DNA of 64,000 nt from Herbaspirillum chlorophenolicum (GTDB lineage: Bacteria > Pseudomonadota > Gammaproteobacteria > Burkholderiales > Burkholderiaceae_D). The translations under genes and the position numbers were made by a program. This document shows positions 33,009 through 41,610 of this stretch, in pieces. The notes beneath the pieces are model-generated. The model was given only the letters and a program-made list of their open reading frames with translations. It did not search any database and was not told the origin of the DNA. Each line of letters opens with the position of its first letter. The stretch's first letter is position 1. The stretch lies in NCBI RefSeq assembly GCF_001189955.1, contig NZ_LFLT01000002.1, forward strand, positions 186,001 to 250,000. The letters run 5' to 3'.

Positions 33009-34064
33009 TCAGTCGACCAGTGCACGCGCTTCGGCTACCTGGCTGCGATAAGCGTCGAAGATGTTGCGCAGGGTGTCGGCCATGGTGGTCTGCGGCTTCC
33101 AGTTCAGTTCGTCACAGGTATTGGTGATCTTGGGCACGCGGTTCTGTACGTCCTGGTAACCCTTGCCATAGTAGGCGGCGGAGGTTGTTTCGATCAGCTT
33201 CACCTGCTTGGCGGTGTCGGCGTACTCGGGGTACTCGGCCGCCAGCTTCAGCATCATGTCGGCCAGTTCCTTGATTGAGTAGTTGTTGACCGGGTTGCCG
33301 ATGTTGTAGATCTTGCCCGTTGCCACGCCGCCTTCGTTGGCGATGATCTTCATCAGCGCGTCGATGCCGTCGTCGATATAGGTGAAGGCGCGCTTCTGCT
33401 GGCCGCCGTCGACCAGCGAGATGTTCTCGCCGCGCACGATGTGGCCGAAGAACTGGGTCACCACGCGCGAGCTGCCTTCCTTCGGGGTATGGATCGAATC
33501 CAGGCCGGCGCCGATCCAGTTGAACGGGCGGAACAGCGTGAAGTTGAGGTTGTCTTCCATGCCGTAGCCCCAGATCACGCGGTCCATCAGCTGCTTGGCG
33601 CAGGAATAGATCCAGCGCGGCTTGTTGATAGGGCCGCAGATCAGCTCGGACTCTTCCGGATCGAATTCCTCGTCGTGGCACATGCCATAGACTTCCGAGG
33701 TCGACGGAAACACCAGGTGCTTACCGTACTTGGCGGCCGAACGCACGATCGGCAGGTTGGCTTCGAAGTCCAGCTCGAACACGCGCAGCGGCTTGTTGAC
33801 GTAGGTCGACGGCGTGGCGATAGCCACCAGCGGCAGGATTACGTCGCATTTCTTGACGTGGTACTCGACCCATTCCTTGTTGATCGTGATGTCGCCTTCG
33901 AAGAAGTGCATGCGCGACTTGTAGGCCTCGTTTTCCAGAATGTCTGTGATGCGGTCGGTCATCATGTCCATGCCGTAGACGTGCCAATCCGTGGTTTCCA
34001 GGATGCGCTTGGACAAGTGGTGGCCGATAAAGCCGTTGACGCCGAGAATGAGGACTTTTTTCAT
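33009..34064 (-). CDS. UDP-glucuronate oxidative decarboxylase, ArnA C-domain type (UDP-4-keto-pentose synthase)
   Basis: A 351-residue extended short-chain dehydrogenase. It has the NAD motif GVNGFIG (residues 8-14), the catalytic Tyr153-Lys157 in WIYSCAKQ, and the Ser-Glu pair in STSEVYG (123-124), equivalent as I recall to the decarboxylation residues Ser433/Glu434 of ArnA. A late NRVPKI supplies the expected Arg. It oxidises and decarboxylates UDP-GlcA to UDP-4-keto-pentose for ArnB. In enterics this domain is fused to the formyltransferase; here it is separate. A close Ralstonia relative also makes UDP-xylose, so a dual role is possible. It lies 27 bases after the formyltransferase gene. 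Confidence 0.93.
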   Translation of the reverse strand: MKKVLILGVNGFIGHHLSKRILETTDWHVYGMDMMTDRITDILENEAYKSRMHFFEGDITINKEWVEYHVKKCDVILPLVAIATPSTYVNKPLRVFELDFEANLPIVRSAAKYGKHLVFPSTSEVYGMCHDEEFDPEESELICGPINKPRWIYSCAKQLMDRVIWGYGMEDNLNFTLFRPFNWIGAGLDSIHTPKEGSSRVVTQFFGHIVRGENISLVDGGQQKRAFTYIDDGIDALMKIIANEGGVATGKIYNIGNPVNNYSIKELADMMLKLAAEYPEYADTAKQVKLIETTSAAYYGKGYQDVQNRVPKITNTCDELNWKPQTTMADTLRNIFDAYRSQVAEARALVD

Positions 34065-34091
34065 ATTGAGAGCAGTGTGAATGGCCGGACT

Positions 34092-35009
34092 TCAGGAGGC
34101 CATGTATTTCAGGTAATTGTTGAGCGATGCATCCCGGTCATTGATCTGGATGCCCAGTATCTGGAGGAAGTTGCCGTCGCCGCAGCGCGCGTATAGCTTG
34201 CCTCCTTCAAAGAACTTGTCTTGCATGCCATGCGCCTTCTGCAGGGCAGGATGGGCGGATGGCGGAACCAGCCGGGTTTTGGTGACCGTAATTTTATCAC
34301 CCGCGATTTCTTCGAAGGCGCCGGGATAGGGCGGGGCCACTGCACGCACCAGGTTATGCACCTCGCGCGCGGTGCGGCGCCACTCAATACGGCCATCTTC
34401 CGGCTTGCGTCCGCCGAAGTAGCTACCTTTGGTAAGGTCGTTGGGCAGGCGCGGGGTACGGTCCGACAGCATGGCCGGCAGCACGTTCCAGAGCGTTTGC
34501 TCGGCCGCCACGACGACCTTGCCGAAGACCTCATAGGCCGTGTCTTCCGGCAGGATCGGCACGGCGGTCTGCGCCACGATGGCGCCGGCGTCGGGCTTGG
34601 CCGTCATTTCATGCAGGGTGGCGCCGGTTTCGGTCTCGCCGTGCAACACCGCCCAGTTGATCGGCACGCGGCCGCGGTACTTGGGCAGCAGCGAACCGTG
34701 CATGTTGTAGGCGCCGCGCTTGGCCGCGGCCAGCAGCTCCACCGGCAGCATGTGGCGGTAGTAGAAGCTGAAGATGAAGTCCGGTTGCGCGGCCTGCACC
34801 TGCGCCAGCAATTGCGGCGACTTGGCGTCGGCCGGTGTGATGAACGGGATCCCATTGTCGCGGCACACGCCGGCCACCGAACCGAACCAGATGTTTTCGG
34901 TGGCGCTGTCTTCATGCGTGACCACCAGCGACACCTGCACGCCGCGTGCGAGCAGCACCTTCAGGCAGCGCACACCCACGTCATGGTAAGCGAATACGAC
35001 GGCGTTCAT
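34092..35009 (-). CDS. UDP-Ara4N formyltransferase, ArnA N-domain type
   Basis: This 305-residue protein corresponds to the N-terminal half of ArnA, which formylates UDP-L-Ara4N using 10-formyl-tetrahydrofolate. The catalytic residues Asn102, His104 (YNMHGSLLPKYRG) and Asp140 (KPDAG) fall at the same numbers as in E. coli ArnA. The C-terminal OB-like domain follows. Its start overlaps the arnC stop by 4 bases (ATGA). Because the decarboxylase is a separate gene downstream, the two-domain enzyme is split here. Confidence 0.93.
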   Translation of the reverse strand: MNAVVFAYHDVGVRCLKVLLARGVQVSLVVTHEDSATENIWFGSVAGVCRDNGIPFITPADAKSPQLLAQVQAAQPDFIFSFYYRHMLPVELLAAAKRGAYNMHGSLLPKYRGRVPINWAVLHGETETGATLHEMTAKPDAGAIVAQTAVPILPEDTAYEVFGKVVVAAEQTLWNVLPAMLSDRTPRLPNDLTKGSYFGGRKPEDGRIEWRRTAREVHNLVRAVAPPYPGAFEEIAGDKITVTKTRLVPPSAHPALQKAHGMQDKFFEGGKLYARCGDGNFLQILGIQINDRDASLNNYLKYMAS

Positions 35010-35965
35010 GATGTCTGCCTGTCCTCTTCTGAGGATTGCTCAAGAATGGCCTGCACCACATAGCGCGGGCGCGCGCGCACCTGCATGTAGATGCGGCCGA
35101 TGTATTCGCCCAACAGGCCGATGGAAAACAGGATCACGCCCATCAGGAAGAAGGTGATCGCAAACAGGGTAAACACGCCGCCCACTTCAGCGCCGATCAG
35201 CAGGCGCCGGACCACGATCAGGATGAACAGCGCCGCCGAGGCGAACGACAGGAAGATGCCCAGCAGCGAGAAGAACTGCAGCGGCACCAGCGAGAAGCCG
35301 GTGACCAGGTCGAAGTTCAGGCGGATCAGGCTGTAGAACGAATACTTGGATTCGCCGGCCGAGCGCTCTTCGTGCTCGACCGTAATCTCGGTCGGCTTGC
35401 GGGCGAAGGTGTAGGCCAGCGCCGGGACGAAAGTGTTGACTTCGCGGCATTGGTTGACCAGGTCGATCACGTTGCGGCCGTAGGCGCGCAGCATGTTGCC
35501 CTGGTCGGTCATCTTGATGCGGGTGATTTTCTCGCGCAGGCGGTTCATGGCCTTGGACGCGACGGTGCGCCAGGCCGAATCCTGGCGCTTGCGGCGGATC
35601 GAGCCGACGTAGTCGTAGCCTTCGCGCATCTTGGCGACCAGGTTGCCGATTTCCTCGGGCGGGTTCTGCAAGTCGGCGTCCAGCGTCACCACGATATCGC
35701 CGCGGGTGGCTTCAAAGCCGGCCATGATGGCCATATGCTGGCCGTAGTTGCCATTGAACAGCACCACGCGGGTGACATCGGGACGGATGCGGTATTGCTC
35801 GGCCAGGATACCGGCCGAGCGGTCGCGGCTGCCATCGTTGACGAAGAGGATTTCATAGCTGTAGCCCAAGGCGTCCAACGCCGGATAGAGGCGTTCGAAC
35901 AGCTTGGCGAGGCCGGATTCCTCGTTGTAAACCGGGATGACGACGGACAGTTCTGGTTTCATCAA
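35006..35965 (-). CDS. arnC: Undecaprenyl-phosphate Ara4FN transferase ArnC
   Basis: ArnC (319 residues) moves Ara4FN from UDP to undecaprenyl phosphate at the inner membrane. It is a GT2 enzyme: LSVVIPVYNEESGLAKLFERL at the N-terminus, the DADLQNPPEEI metal-binding motif near residue 98, and two C-terminal membrane helices (residues about 230-255 and 265-290). Its stop overlaps the formyltransferase start. arnB lies 124 bases upstream. Confidence 0.94.
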   Translation of the reverse strand: MMKPELSVVIPVYNEESGLAKLFERLYPALDALGYSYEILFVNDGSRDRSAGILAEQYRIRPDVTRVVLFNGNYGQHMAIMAGFEATRGDIVVTLDADLQNPPEEIGNLVAKMREGYDYVGSIRRKRQDSAWRTVASKAMNRLREKITRIKMTDQGNMLRAYGRNVIDLVNQCREVNTFVPALAYTFARKPTEITVEHEERSAGESKYSFYSLIRLNFDLVTGFSLVPLQFFSLLGIFLSFASAALFILIVVRRLLIGAEVGGVFTLFAITFFLMGVILFSIGLLGEYIGRIYMQVRARPRYVVQAILEQSSEEDRQTS

Positions 35966-36089
35966 TGCCTGATACTGAAATATGTCAAAGGCCCGAAGCC
36001 GCGGCGACCGCTCGGTGTCGCGACATTCAGGCCCGCTTGGAACTGAAATTGCTAATAGTGCCGAATTTAAACGGAAAATTGCCGCAAAA

Positions 36090-37211
36090 TCAACGCAATA
36101 CCGATTTTACCGTCGCGACTGCGCGCTCCACGTCATCTTTACTCATTGCATTGAACATCGGCAAGGAGACGATGCGCTGGCCCACGCGCTCAGCCACCGG
36201 GAACATGCCGTCCTTGAAACCGCGCTCGCGGTAAAGCTTCAGCAAGTGAATGGCCGGATAGTGATAGCCGATGCCGACTTGCTTTTCCATCATCTTTTCC
36301 ATGAAGGCGGCGCGTGTGATGCGCTCGGGCAGCACCAGCTGGAACATGTGCCAGTTGGAATTCTCGAAGTCGGCCACCGGCAGCTGGGCGCCGTATTCGG
36401 CTTCGAAATCGGCGCCGAAGGTGGCGAAGTAATGCTTGGCCAGCGCCTTGCGGTGGGCGGTGATGGCATCGATATGGGCGAACTGGCCCAGGCCGATGGC
36501 GGCGGCGACGTCGGTCATGTTGAACTTGCCGCCCAGCACATCCACTTCCAGGCCATCGAAGCCGCTGCGGGTTACGCCCTGCAGGCGGTACTTCTCGGCC
36601 AGTTTGGCTTCATCGGCATTGTTGAGTACCAGGAAGCCGCCTTCGGAACTCGTGATGTTCTTGTTGGCTTGCAGGCTGAACGAGACGAAATCGCCGAAGG
36701 CGCCGATGCGCTTGCCGTTCCAGGTGGAACCCAGCGCCTGGGCGGCGTCTTCCACCACGCGCAGATTGTGTTTCCCGGCGATCGCGTACAGGCGATCCAT
36801 GTCCACCGGCAGGCCCGACAGGTAGACCGGAATCACCGCCTTGGTGCGCGGGGTGATCGCGGCTTCCAGCTTGTCCAGGTCGATGTTGCGGGTGACCGGA
36901 TCGATGTCGGCGAACACTGGCGTGGCGCCGGTTTCAATGATCACGTTGGCGGTCGCTACCCACGAGATCGGCGTGGTGATGACTTCGTCGCCCGGACCTA
37001 CGCCGGCGATGCGCAGCGCGATTTCCATCGTGCAGGTGCCGGAGTTGAAGGTGCGTACGATGCGCCCGCCCAGGTAGTCGGACAGCGCCTTTTCAAAGGC
37101 CTGCACCTTGGGGCCGCTGGTGATCCAGCCGGAACGCAGCACGTCGGCGACGGCGGCGATGGTAGGTTCGTCGATGGTGGGTTTGGCGAACGGCAGGAAA
37201 GGCAGGCTCAT
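36090..37211 (-). CDS. arnB: UDP-4-keto-pentose aminotransferase ArnB
   Basis: ArnB (373 residues) is a PLP enzyme of the DegT/DnrJ/EryC1 class that transaminates UDP-4-keto-pentose to UDP-L-Ara4N using glutamate. The start FLPFAKPTIDEPTIAAV, the FNSGTCTMEIAL loop, the EDAAQALGS PLP-binding stretch and the Schiff-base Lys184 in QANKNITSSEGG are all present. Length fits the family. It lies 82 bases after the SMR-type gene and leads the B-C-A order. Confidence 0.95.
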   Translation of the reverse strand: MSLPFLPFAKPTIDEPTIAAVADVLRSGWITSGPKVQAFEKALSDYLGGRIVRTFNSGTCTMEIALRIAGVGPGDEVITTPISWVATANVIIETGATPVFADIDPVTRNIDLDKLEAAITPRTKAVIPVYLSGLPVDMDRLYAIAGKHNLRVVEDAAQALGSTWNGKRIGAFGDFVSFSLQANKNITSSEGGFLVLNNADEAKLAEKYRLQGVTRSGFDGLEVDVLGGKFNMTDVAAAIGLGQFAHIDAITAHRKALAKHYFATFGADFEAEYGAQLPVADFENSNWHMFQLVLPERITRAAFMEKMMEKQVGIGYHYPAIHLLKLYRERGFKDGMFPVAERVGQRIVSLPMFNAMSKDDVERAVATVKSVLR

Positions 37212-37293
37212 GAGTGTGTTTCTCGGTCAGGCTATAACGTAAATGGGCGTCGGACGTGGCCGTGCCGGACGCGTGGCTGCGCGCTATTGTAAA

Positions 37294-37665
37294 TCAGCTT
37301 CTGGTCAGCAAAACCACGCCGACGATGATCACCCCGATGGCCAGCAAACGCTGGGCAGAGACGACTTCACCGAGGAAATACCAGGCGCCGACAGCGTTGA
37401 TGATGTAACCCAATGACAGCATCGGGTAGGCGATGGTCACGTCCACACGCGACAAGCCGATGATCCATACCACCACCGAAATCACATAGCACGACAAACC
37501 GCCGATGATCGGCAACTGCGTGGCAAGCTTCAGGCCCGTGGAAAACCAGTTCTCCGCCGTCAGGTGGATCGCGCCCACGGCATTGGTGCCTGCCTTGAGC
37601 AGAAGCTGTGCCACGGCATTGAGGCAGATGCCGACGAAGATGAAACCGAAAGTGGCCAGGTTCAT
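37294..37665 (-). CDS. SMR/EamA-type membrane protein, ArnE/ArnF-like flippase subunit
   Basis: A 123-residue protein with four hydrophobic helices. It has the small-multidrug-resistance pattern LNAVAQLLLKAGTNAVG near the N-terminus and VTIAYPMLSLGYIINAVGAWYFLGE in helix 3-4. In enterics two such proteins (ArnE and ArnF) form the flippase that moves undecaprenyl-P-Ara4N to the periplasm. Only one is coded here, and it may act as a homodimer. It overlaps the arnT stop by 4 bases, which ties it to lipid A modification rather than drug export. Confidence 0.85.
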   Translation of the reverse strand: MNLATFGFIFVGICLNAVAQLLLKAGTNAVGAIHLTAENWFSTGLKLATQLPIIGGLSCYVISVVVWIIGLSRVDVTIAYPMLSLGYIINAVGAWYFLGEVVSAQRLLAIGVIIVGVVLLTRS

Positions 37666-39398
37666 TGTGCCGCTTTCTTGCCGTCGTCGGTAGCGGCGGC
37701 ATCCGCATCGGGGGCCGGGTCATTGGCCACAATCACGCGGCGCGGATCCTGCCCGATCAGGCGCATCGGCAGCTTGCGTTCCTGCAACTGCTTGTAGAGG
37801 GTGGGATCGACGATGGCGATATCCTTCTTGCCGGCCGTGTGGTCAGCCACCCATTGGGCGACAAAAGCGTCCACCGTGGGGAGCCAGAGTTGCGGTTCCT
37901 GTTTCAGCCCGAACTCCATTTCGTCGGCGTGCTGCACCAGCGTCATCGTGCGGCGCAGGTAGAAAGGCAGCGCCTGCTCATAGCGGCCCACCAGGTAAAT
38001 CGGGGTTTCCGGCTTCAATTCCGCCTGCAGTGCGGGGACGTAGTCGACACCGGCGGAGTAGCGGCCCTGCGGATCGTGCCCCAGCATCAGCACCTGGCCG
38101 GCGAGGAAAGCGGTGGCGGCCAACGCGGTCACCGCCGCGTCCTTGTGCCGGCGTGCCAGGCGGATAGCGGCGATGCCGCCGATGAAGAAGATCAGCGTGG
38201 CGGCATAGATATACGGCACATGCGCCTCGACCAGCGGGCGCGAGAAGGCGTCCTTGGCCAGCGAGGGGACGCGCGGAATGAACGCCAACCCAACCGCGCA
38301 CGGCACCGCCACCAGCGAGCCGGCCCAGGCCAGCGCCTTGTAGTCGGCCTTTTCCAGGTAACAGGCGACCAGCAGCGCCAGGGCCGGGAAGATCGGCAGG
38401 ATGTAGGAGGGCAGCTTCGAATCCGAGATGCTGAAGAAGACGAAGATGAATACGGCCCAGATCAGCAGCAGTTTCTTCGGCTGGAAATGCCCGCCGTTGA
38501 GGCTGTTGTAGGCAGCGGTGTCACGCTGCTCGCGCATGCCTTGCCACAAGCCCTGGAAGAACACGCCCAGCCACGGGATCACGCCCAGCAGCAGGATGGG
38601 AATGAAGTAGTACCAGGGGCCGGTACGGCTGTGGATCTTGGTGGTGAAGCGCTGGAAGTGCTCGTGGATGAAGAAGAACTGGGGGAATTCAGGATTCTTC
38701 AGCGAGACGGCCACGAACCACGGCGTGGTAATGGCGAAAAACAGGAGCAGGCCCTTGACCAGGTGCAGCCGCTTCCAGATCGCCCAGTCGCGCGAGAACA
38801 GCGTGTACAGCACCAGTACCGCGCCCGGCAGCACGACGCCGATCAGGCCCTTGGACAGCACCGCCAGCGCCATCCCGGCCCAGCACAGCAGCATCCAGTT
38901 GCGCTGGCTTTCACGCGAGGCCTCGTTGCGCTGCGCCATCAGCAGCGCGCACAGCGCGATGGTCATCATGCCCGACAGGCCCATGTCCAGCGTGTTGATA
39001 TGGCCCATGCCGGCCCAGAAGAAGCTCGACGCCAGCACCAGTGCGGCATAGAAGCCGACGCGGCCGCTGAACACGCGGGTGCCGGTGTAGGCAGCAAGGC
39101 CGATGCCGAGCAAGCCGCACAGGCCGGTCCACAGGCGCGCCTGCCATTCACCCAGGCCGAACAGCTCGAAGGTGATGGCATTCATCCAGGTTTGCAGCGG
39201 CGGCTTTTCGAAATACTTGATGCCGTTCAGGCGGGTGGTGATCCAGTCCTGGGTGGCGACCATTTCGCGCGCCATTTCCGCATAGCGGCCCTCATCGGTG
39301 GGCACCAGGGTGCGGGCGCCCAGCATGTAGAACCACACCAGCAAAAACAGGATAAGCAGCGTCCAGACGAACGCCTTCGATTTGTACAGTTCGCGCAT
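37662..39398 (-). CDS. arnT: Lipid A Ara4N transferase ArnT (GT83 family)
   Basis: ArnT transfers Ara4N from undecaprenyl phosphate to lipid A phosphates in the periplasm, lowering the negative charge and so polymyxin binding. The 578-residue protein has about twelve membrane helices. It has the conserved first periplasmic loop (VPTDEGRYAEMAREMV...WITTRLNGIKYFEKPPLQTWMNA), including the acidic Asp-Glu typical of GT-C enzymes. The C-terminal 150 residues form a periplasmic domain. It starts the coupled arnT-SMR pair. Confidence 0.92.
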   Translation of the reverse strand: MRELYKSKAFVWTLLILFLLVWFYMLGARTLVPTDEGRYAEMAREMVATQDWITTRLNGIKYFEKPPLQTWMNAITFELFGLGEWQARLWTGLCGLLGIGLAAYTGTRVFSGRVGFYAALVLASSFFWAGMGHINTLDMGLSGMMTIALCALLMAQRNEASRESQRNWMLLCWAGMALAVLSKGLIGVVLPGAVLVLYTLFSRDWAIWKRLHLVKGLLLFFAITTPWFVAVSLKNPEFPQFFFIHEHFQRFTTKIHSRTGPWYYFIPILLLGVIPWLGVFFQGLWQGMREQRDTAAYNSLNGGHFQPKKLLLIWAVFIFVFFSISDSKLPSYILPIFPALALLVACYLEKADYKALAWAGSLVAVPCAVGLAFIPRVPSLAKDAFSRPLVEAHVPYIYAATLIFFIGGIAAIRLARRHKDAAVTALAATAFLAGQVLMLGHDPQGRYSAGVDYVPALQAELKPETPIYLVGRYEQALPFYLRRTMTLVQHADEMEFGLKQEPQLWLPTVDAFVAQWVADHTAGKKDIAIVDPTLYKQLQERKLPMRLIGQDPRRVIVANDPAPDADAAATDDGKKAAQ

Positions 39399-39454
39399 TG
39401 ACGGCGGTTCCTTGTGCGTGTCTTGGGTTTTTTATCGCGGCAGGCCGAAGCCGC

Positions 39455-39835
39455 TCAGCTCTTGGGGGAAATGATCAGCGCCAGCGCCACCTTGCGGCCT
39501 TCGGCCATCAGGATGTTATAGGTGCGGCAGGCAGCCTGGTTGTCCATGCACTCGACGCCGATGCGGCGCGCGGTCAGGGCGGCGATCAGCTTGGGATGGA
39601 TGAAGCGCTGGCGCTCGCCGGTACCGAGGATGACCACGTCGGGCTGGGTAGCGTCGATCTGGGCAAAGTCGGCCGCGCTGAGCGCCTCGAAGCTTTCCAC
39701 GGGCCATGGCGCCGGTTCGGTTTCGGGCAGCACTACCAGGCTGTGGATGAAACGGATGGCATTGAGCTCGACGCCGTCTTCATCGTAAGCGGTGACAGTC
39801 TGGTATTGCTTGGTTTCGGTTGAATGAAGCTTCAT
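39455..39835 (-). CDS. Mth938-like domain protein (DUF498 family)
   Basis: A 126-residue soluble protein of the Mth938/NDUFAF3-like family. Matching parts are FIHSLVVLPE, PDVVILGTGERQRFIHPKLIAALTARRIGVECMDNQAACRTYNILMAEGRKVALALI. The family has no defined bacterial activity; in betaproteobacteria it is often found near lipid or secretion genes. It lies 56 bases upstream of arnT on the same strand and could be co-transcribed with the arn genes. Confidence 0.85.
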   Translation of the reverse strand: MKLHSTETKQYQTVTAYDEDGVELNAIRFIHSLVVLPETEPAPWPVESFEALSAADFAQIDATQPDVVILGTGERQRFIHPKLIAALTARRIGVECMDNQAACRTYNILMAEGRKVALALIISPKS

Positions 39836-40250
39836 CGCAAGATGGGCTGGAAGGCGGGCGGATCATCGGCCGGCGGGGAACGCCGGGATGTCATTCCGAC
39901 ATGCATTGCAGCAATCTGGTCGTAAAGTGCTGCATTGTAGCCGTTTCCTTATCCGGCGCACGCCTATTTGATTGATAAAACGGACAGCTTTGGGCAAAAT
40001 GGCCGGTTCCCGGCCGGTGGGTAATGGGCGCTCAGAAGCGTGTTTTCCGCCGCTTTTCATTGCGCCGCACGAATGCGCATCAAGCGAAGCCGCCACGGGA
40101 GTTGCCGGAAGGCACCGGATGTAAATCAAAGAATGCGCCGTGATGGAGACGCGGGAGCCCGAAAGGTTCCTTGTCCGCCTGGCGCCAAGCGAAACGGATT
40201 CAGCCCGGCATGCCGCGGCGTCCCGCTTCAGAACAAGTAGAGGAATGGCT
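39836..40250. other. 415-base divergent intergenic region
   Basis: This gap separates the minus-strand Mth938/arn run from plus-strand alaA and should carry promoters for both. The open frame of alaA extends about 100 bases into it, but that part has no Shine-Dalgarno or conserved protein features. I found no confident promoter, operator or RNA gene. Confidence 0.5.
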
Positions 40251-41480
40251 GTGCGACCGATTCAGAAATCCAAGAAACTGGCAGATGTTTGTTACGACAT
40301 TCGTGGTCCCGTGCTGGAAAAAGCGCGTCAGATGGAGGAAGAGGGTCACAAGATCATCAAGCTCAACATCGGCAACCTGGCCGCCTTTGGCTTCGACGCC
40401 CCGGACGAGATCGTCCAGGACATGATCCGCAACATGGGCAATGCCTCCGGCTATACCGATTCCAAGGGCTTGTTCGCGCCGCGCAAGTCGGTCATGCACT
40501 ACACCCAGCAAAAGAAGATCGAGGGCGTCACCATCGATGACATCTACTTGGGCAACGGCGCTTCCGAGCTGATCGTCATGAGCGTCAACGCGCTCCTCAA
40601 TACCGGCGACGAAGTGCTGGTGCCGTCGCCCGACTATCCGCTGTGGACCGCTGCGGTCAGCCTCTCGGGCGGCACCCCGGTGCACTATGTGTGCGACGAG
40701 CAGCAAGGCTGGCAGCCCGATATCGCCGATATCAAGAAGAAGATCACGCCCAACACCAAGGCGATCGTGGTCATCAACCCCAACAATCCGACCGGCGCGC
40801 TCTACTCGGTCGAGGTGCTGAAGGAAATCATCGAACTGGCGCGCCAGCACCAGTTGATCATCCTGGCCGACGAGATCTACGACAAGGTGCTCTACGACGG
40901 CAACGCGCACACCTCGCTGGCTTCGCTGGCCGACGACGTGCTGTTCATCACCTTCAACGGCCTGTCCAAGAACTACCGCTCATGCGGCTATCGTGCCGGC
41001 TGGATGGTAGTTTCGGGCGAGAAGAAGCACGCCAAGGACTACATCGAGGGCCTCAACATGCTGGCTTCGATGCGCCTGTGCGCCAACGCGCCGGGCCAGT
41101 TTGCAATCCAGACCGCGCTGGGCGGCTACCAGAGCATCAACGACCTGGTCGGCCCGAACGGCCGCCTGACCAAGCAGCGCGACCTGGCGCACAAGCTGTT
41201 GACCGATATCCCGGGCGTGAGCTGCGTCAAGCCGAAGTCGGCGTTGTACATGTTCCCGCGCCTCGATCCGGAAATCTATCCGATCAAGGACGACCAGGAG
41301 TTCGCCTACGAACTGCTGGCCGAAGAGAAGGTGCTGATCGTGCAGGGCACGGGCTTCAACTGCCCGACGCCAGATCACTTCCGCGTGGTGTTCCTGCCCA
41401 ATACCGATGACCTGACCGAATCCATGGGCCGCATCGCTCATTTCCTCGAAGGCTATCGCCGTCGTCACGGCACCGCCTGA
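40251..41480 (+). CDS. alaA: Alanine/glutamate-pyruvate aminotransferase (AlaA type)
   Basis: A fold-type I PLP aminotransferase (409 residues from this start) resembling E. coli AlaA, which makes alanine from pyruvate and glutamate. Features are IRGPVLEKARQMEEEGHKIIKLNIGNLA, VINPNNPTGALYS, ADEIYDKVLYDG and the Schiff-base Lys in GLSKNYRSCGYRAGW. The start is decided by AGAGGA at 40239-40244: it is 6 bases from GTG 40251 but directly abuts ATG 40245, so GTG is preferred. The open frame reaches 40140. It precedes hom, with a terminator between. Confidence 0.9.
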   Translation: MRPIQKSKKLADVCYDIRGPVLEKARQMEEEGHKIIKLNIGNLAAFGFDAPDEIVQDMIRNMGNASGYTDSKGLFAPRKSVMHYTQQKKIEGVTIDDIYLGNGASELIVMSVNALLNTGDEVLVPSPDYPLWTAAVSLSGGTPVHYVCDEQQGWQPDIADIKKKITPNTKAIVVINPNNPTGALYSVEVLKEIIELARQHQLIILADEIYDKVLYDGNAHTSLASLADDVLFITFNGLSKNYRSCGYRAGWMVVSGEKKHAKDYIEGLNMLASMRLCANAPGQFAIQTALGGYQSINDLVGPNGRLTKQRDLAHKLLTDIPGVSCVKPKSALYMFPRLDPEIYPIKDDQEFAYELLAEEKVLIVQGTGFNCPTPDHFRVVFLPNTDDLTESMGRIAHFLEGYRRRHGTA

Positions 41481-41558
41481 TCCATCGGCAGCGCATCAAG
41501 GATCGCCGCGCGGCAACGTGGCAAGGCCGCACGGCGATTACCGTTTTACTTGCAGTAC

Positions 41559-41591
41559 CCGTCCTGTTCCGTGAACAGGGCGGCAATTTTT
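41559..41591 (+). terminator. Terminator hairpin immediately before hom
   Basis: CCGTCCTGTTC-CGT-GAACAGGGCGG is an 11-bp stem with one T-G pair, followed by CAATTTTT. It ends 19 bases before the hom ATG, leaving no room for a promoter between. It may end alaA transcription or act as an attenuator for hom. Confidence 0.75.
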
Positions 41592-41610
41592 CACCAACCA
41601 CGAAGACAAT

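Noticed and set aside
37665-39401. A 578-codon open frame on the plus strand exactly opposite arnT, with the same length as arnT
   Set aside because: It is the reverse-frame shadow of a GC-rich gene. It is rich in Gln, Arg and His with no domain or signal, while arnT has clear family features.
41519-41575. Leader peptide for threonine attenuation before hom
   Set aside because: A GTG-started frame of 18 codons exists but has only two Thr codons and no Shine-Dalgarno. The attenuator idea rests on the hairpin position only.
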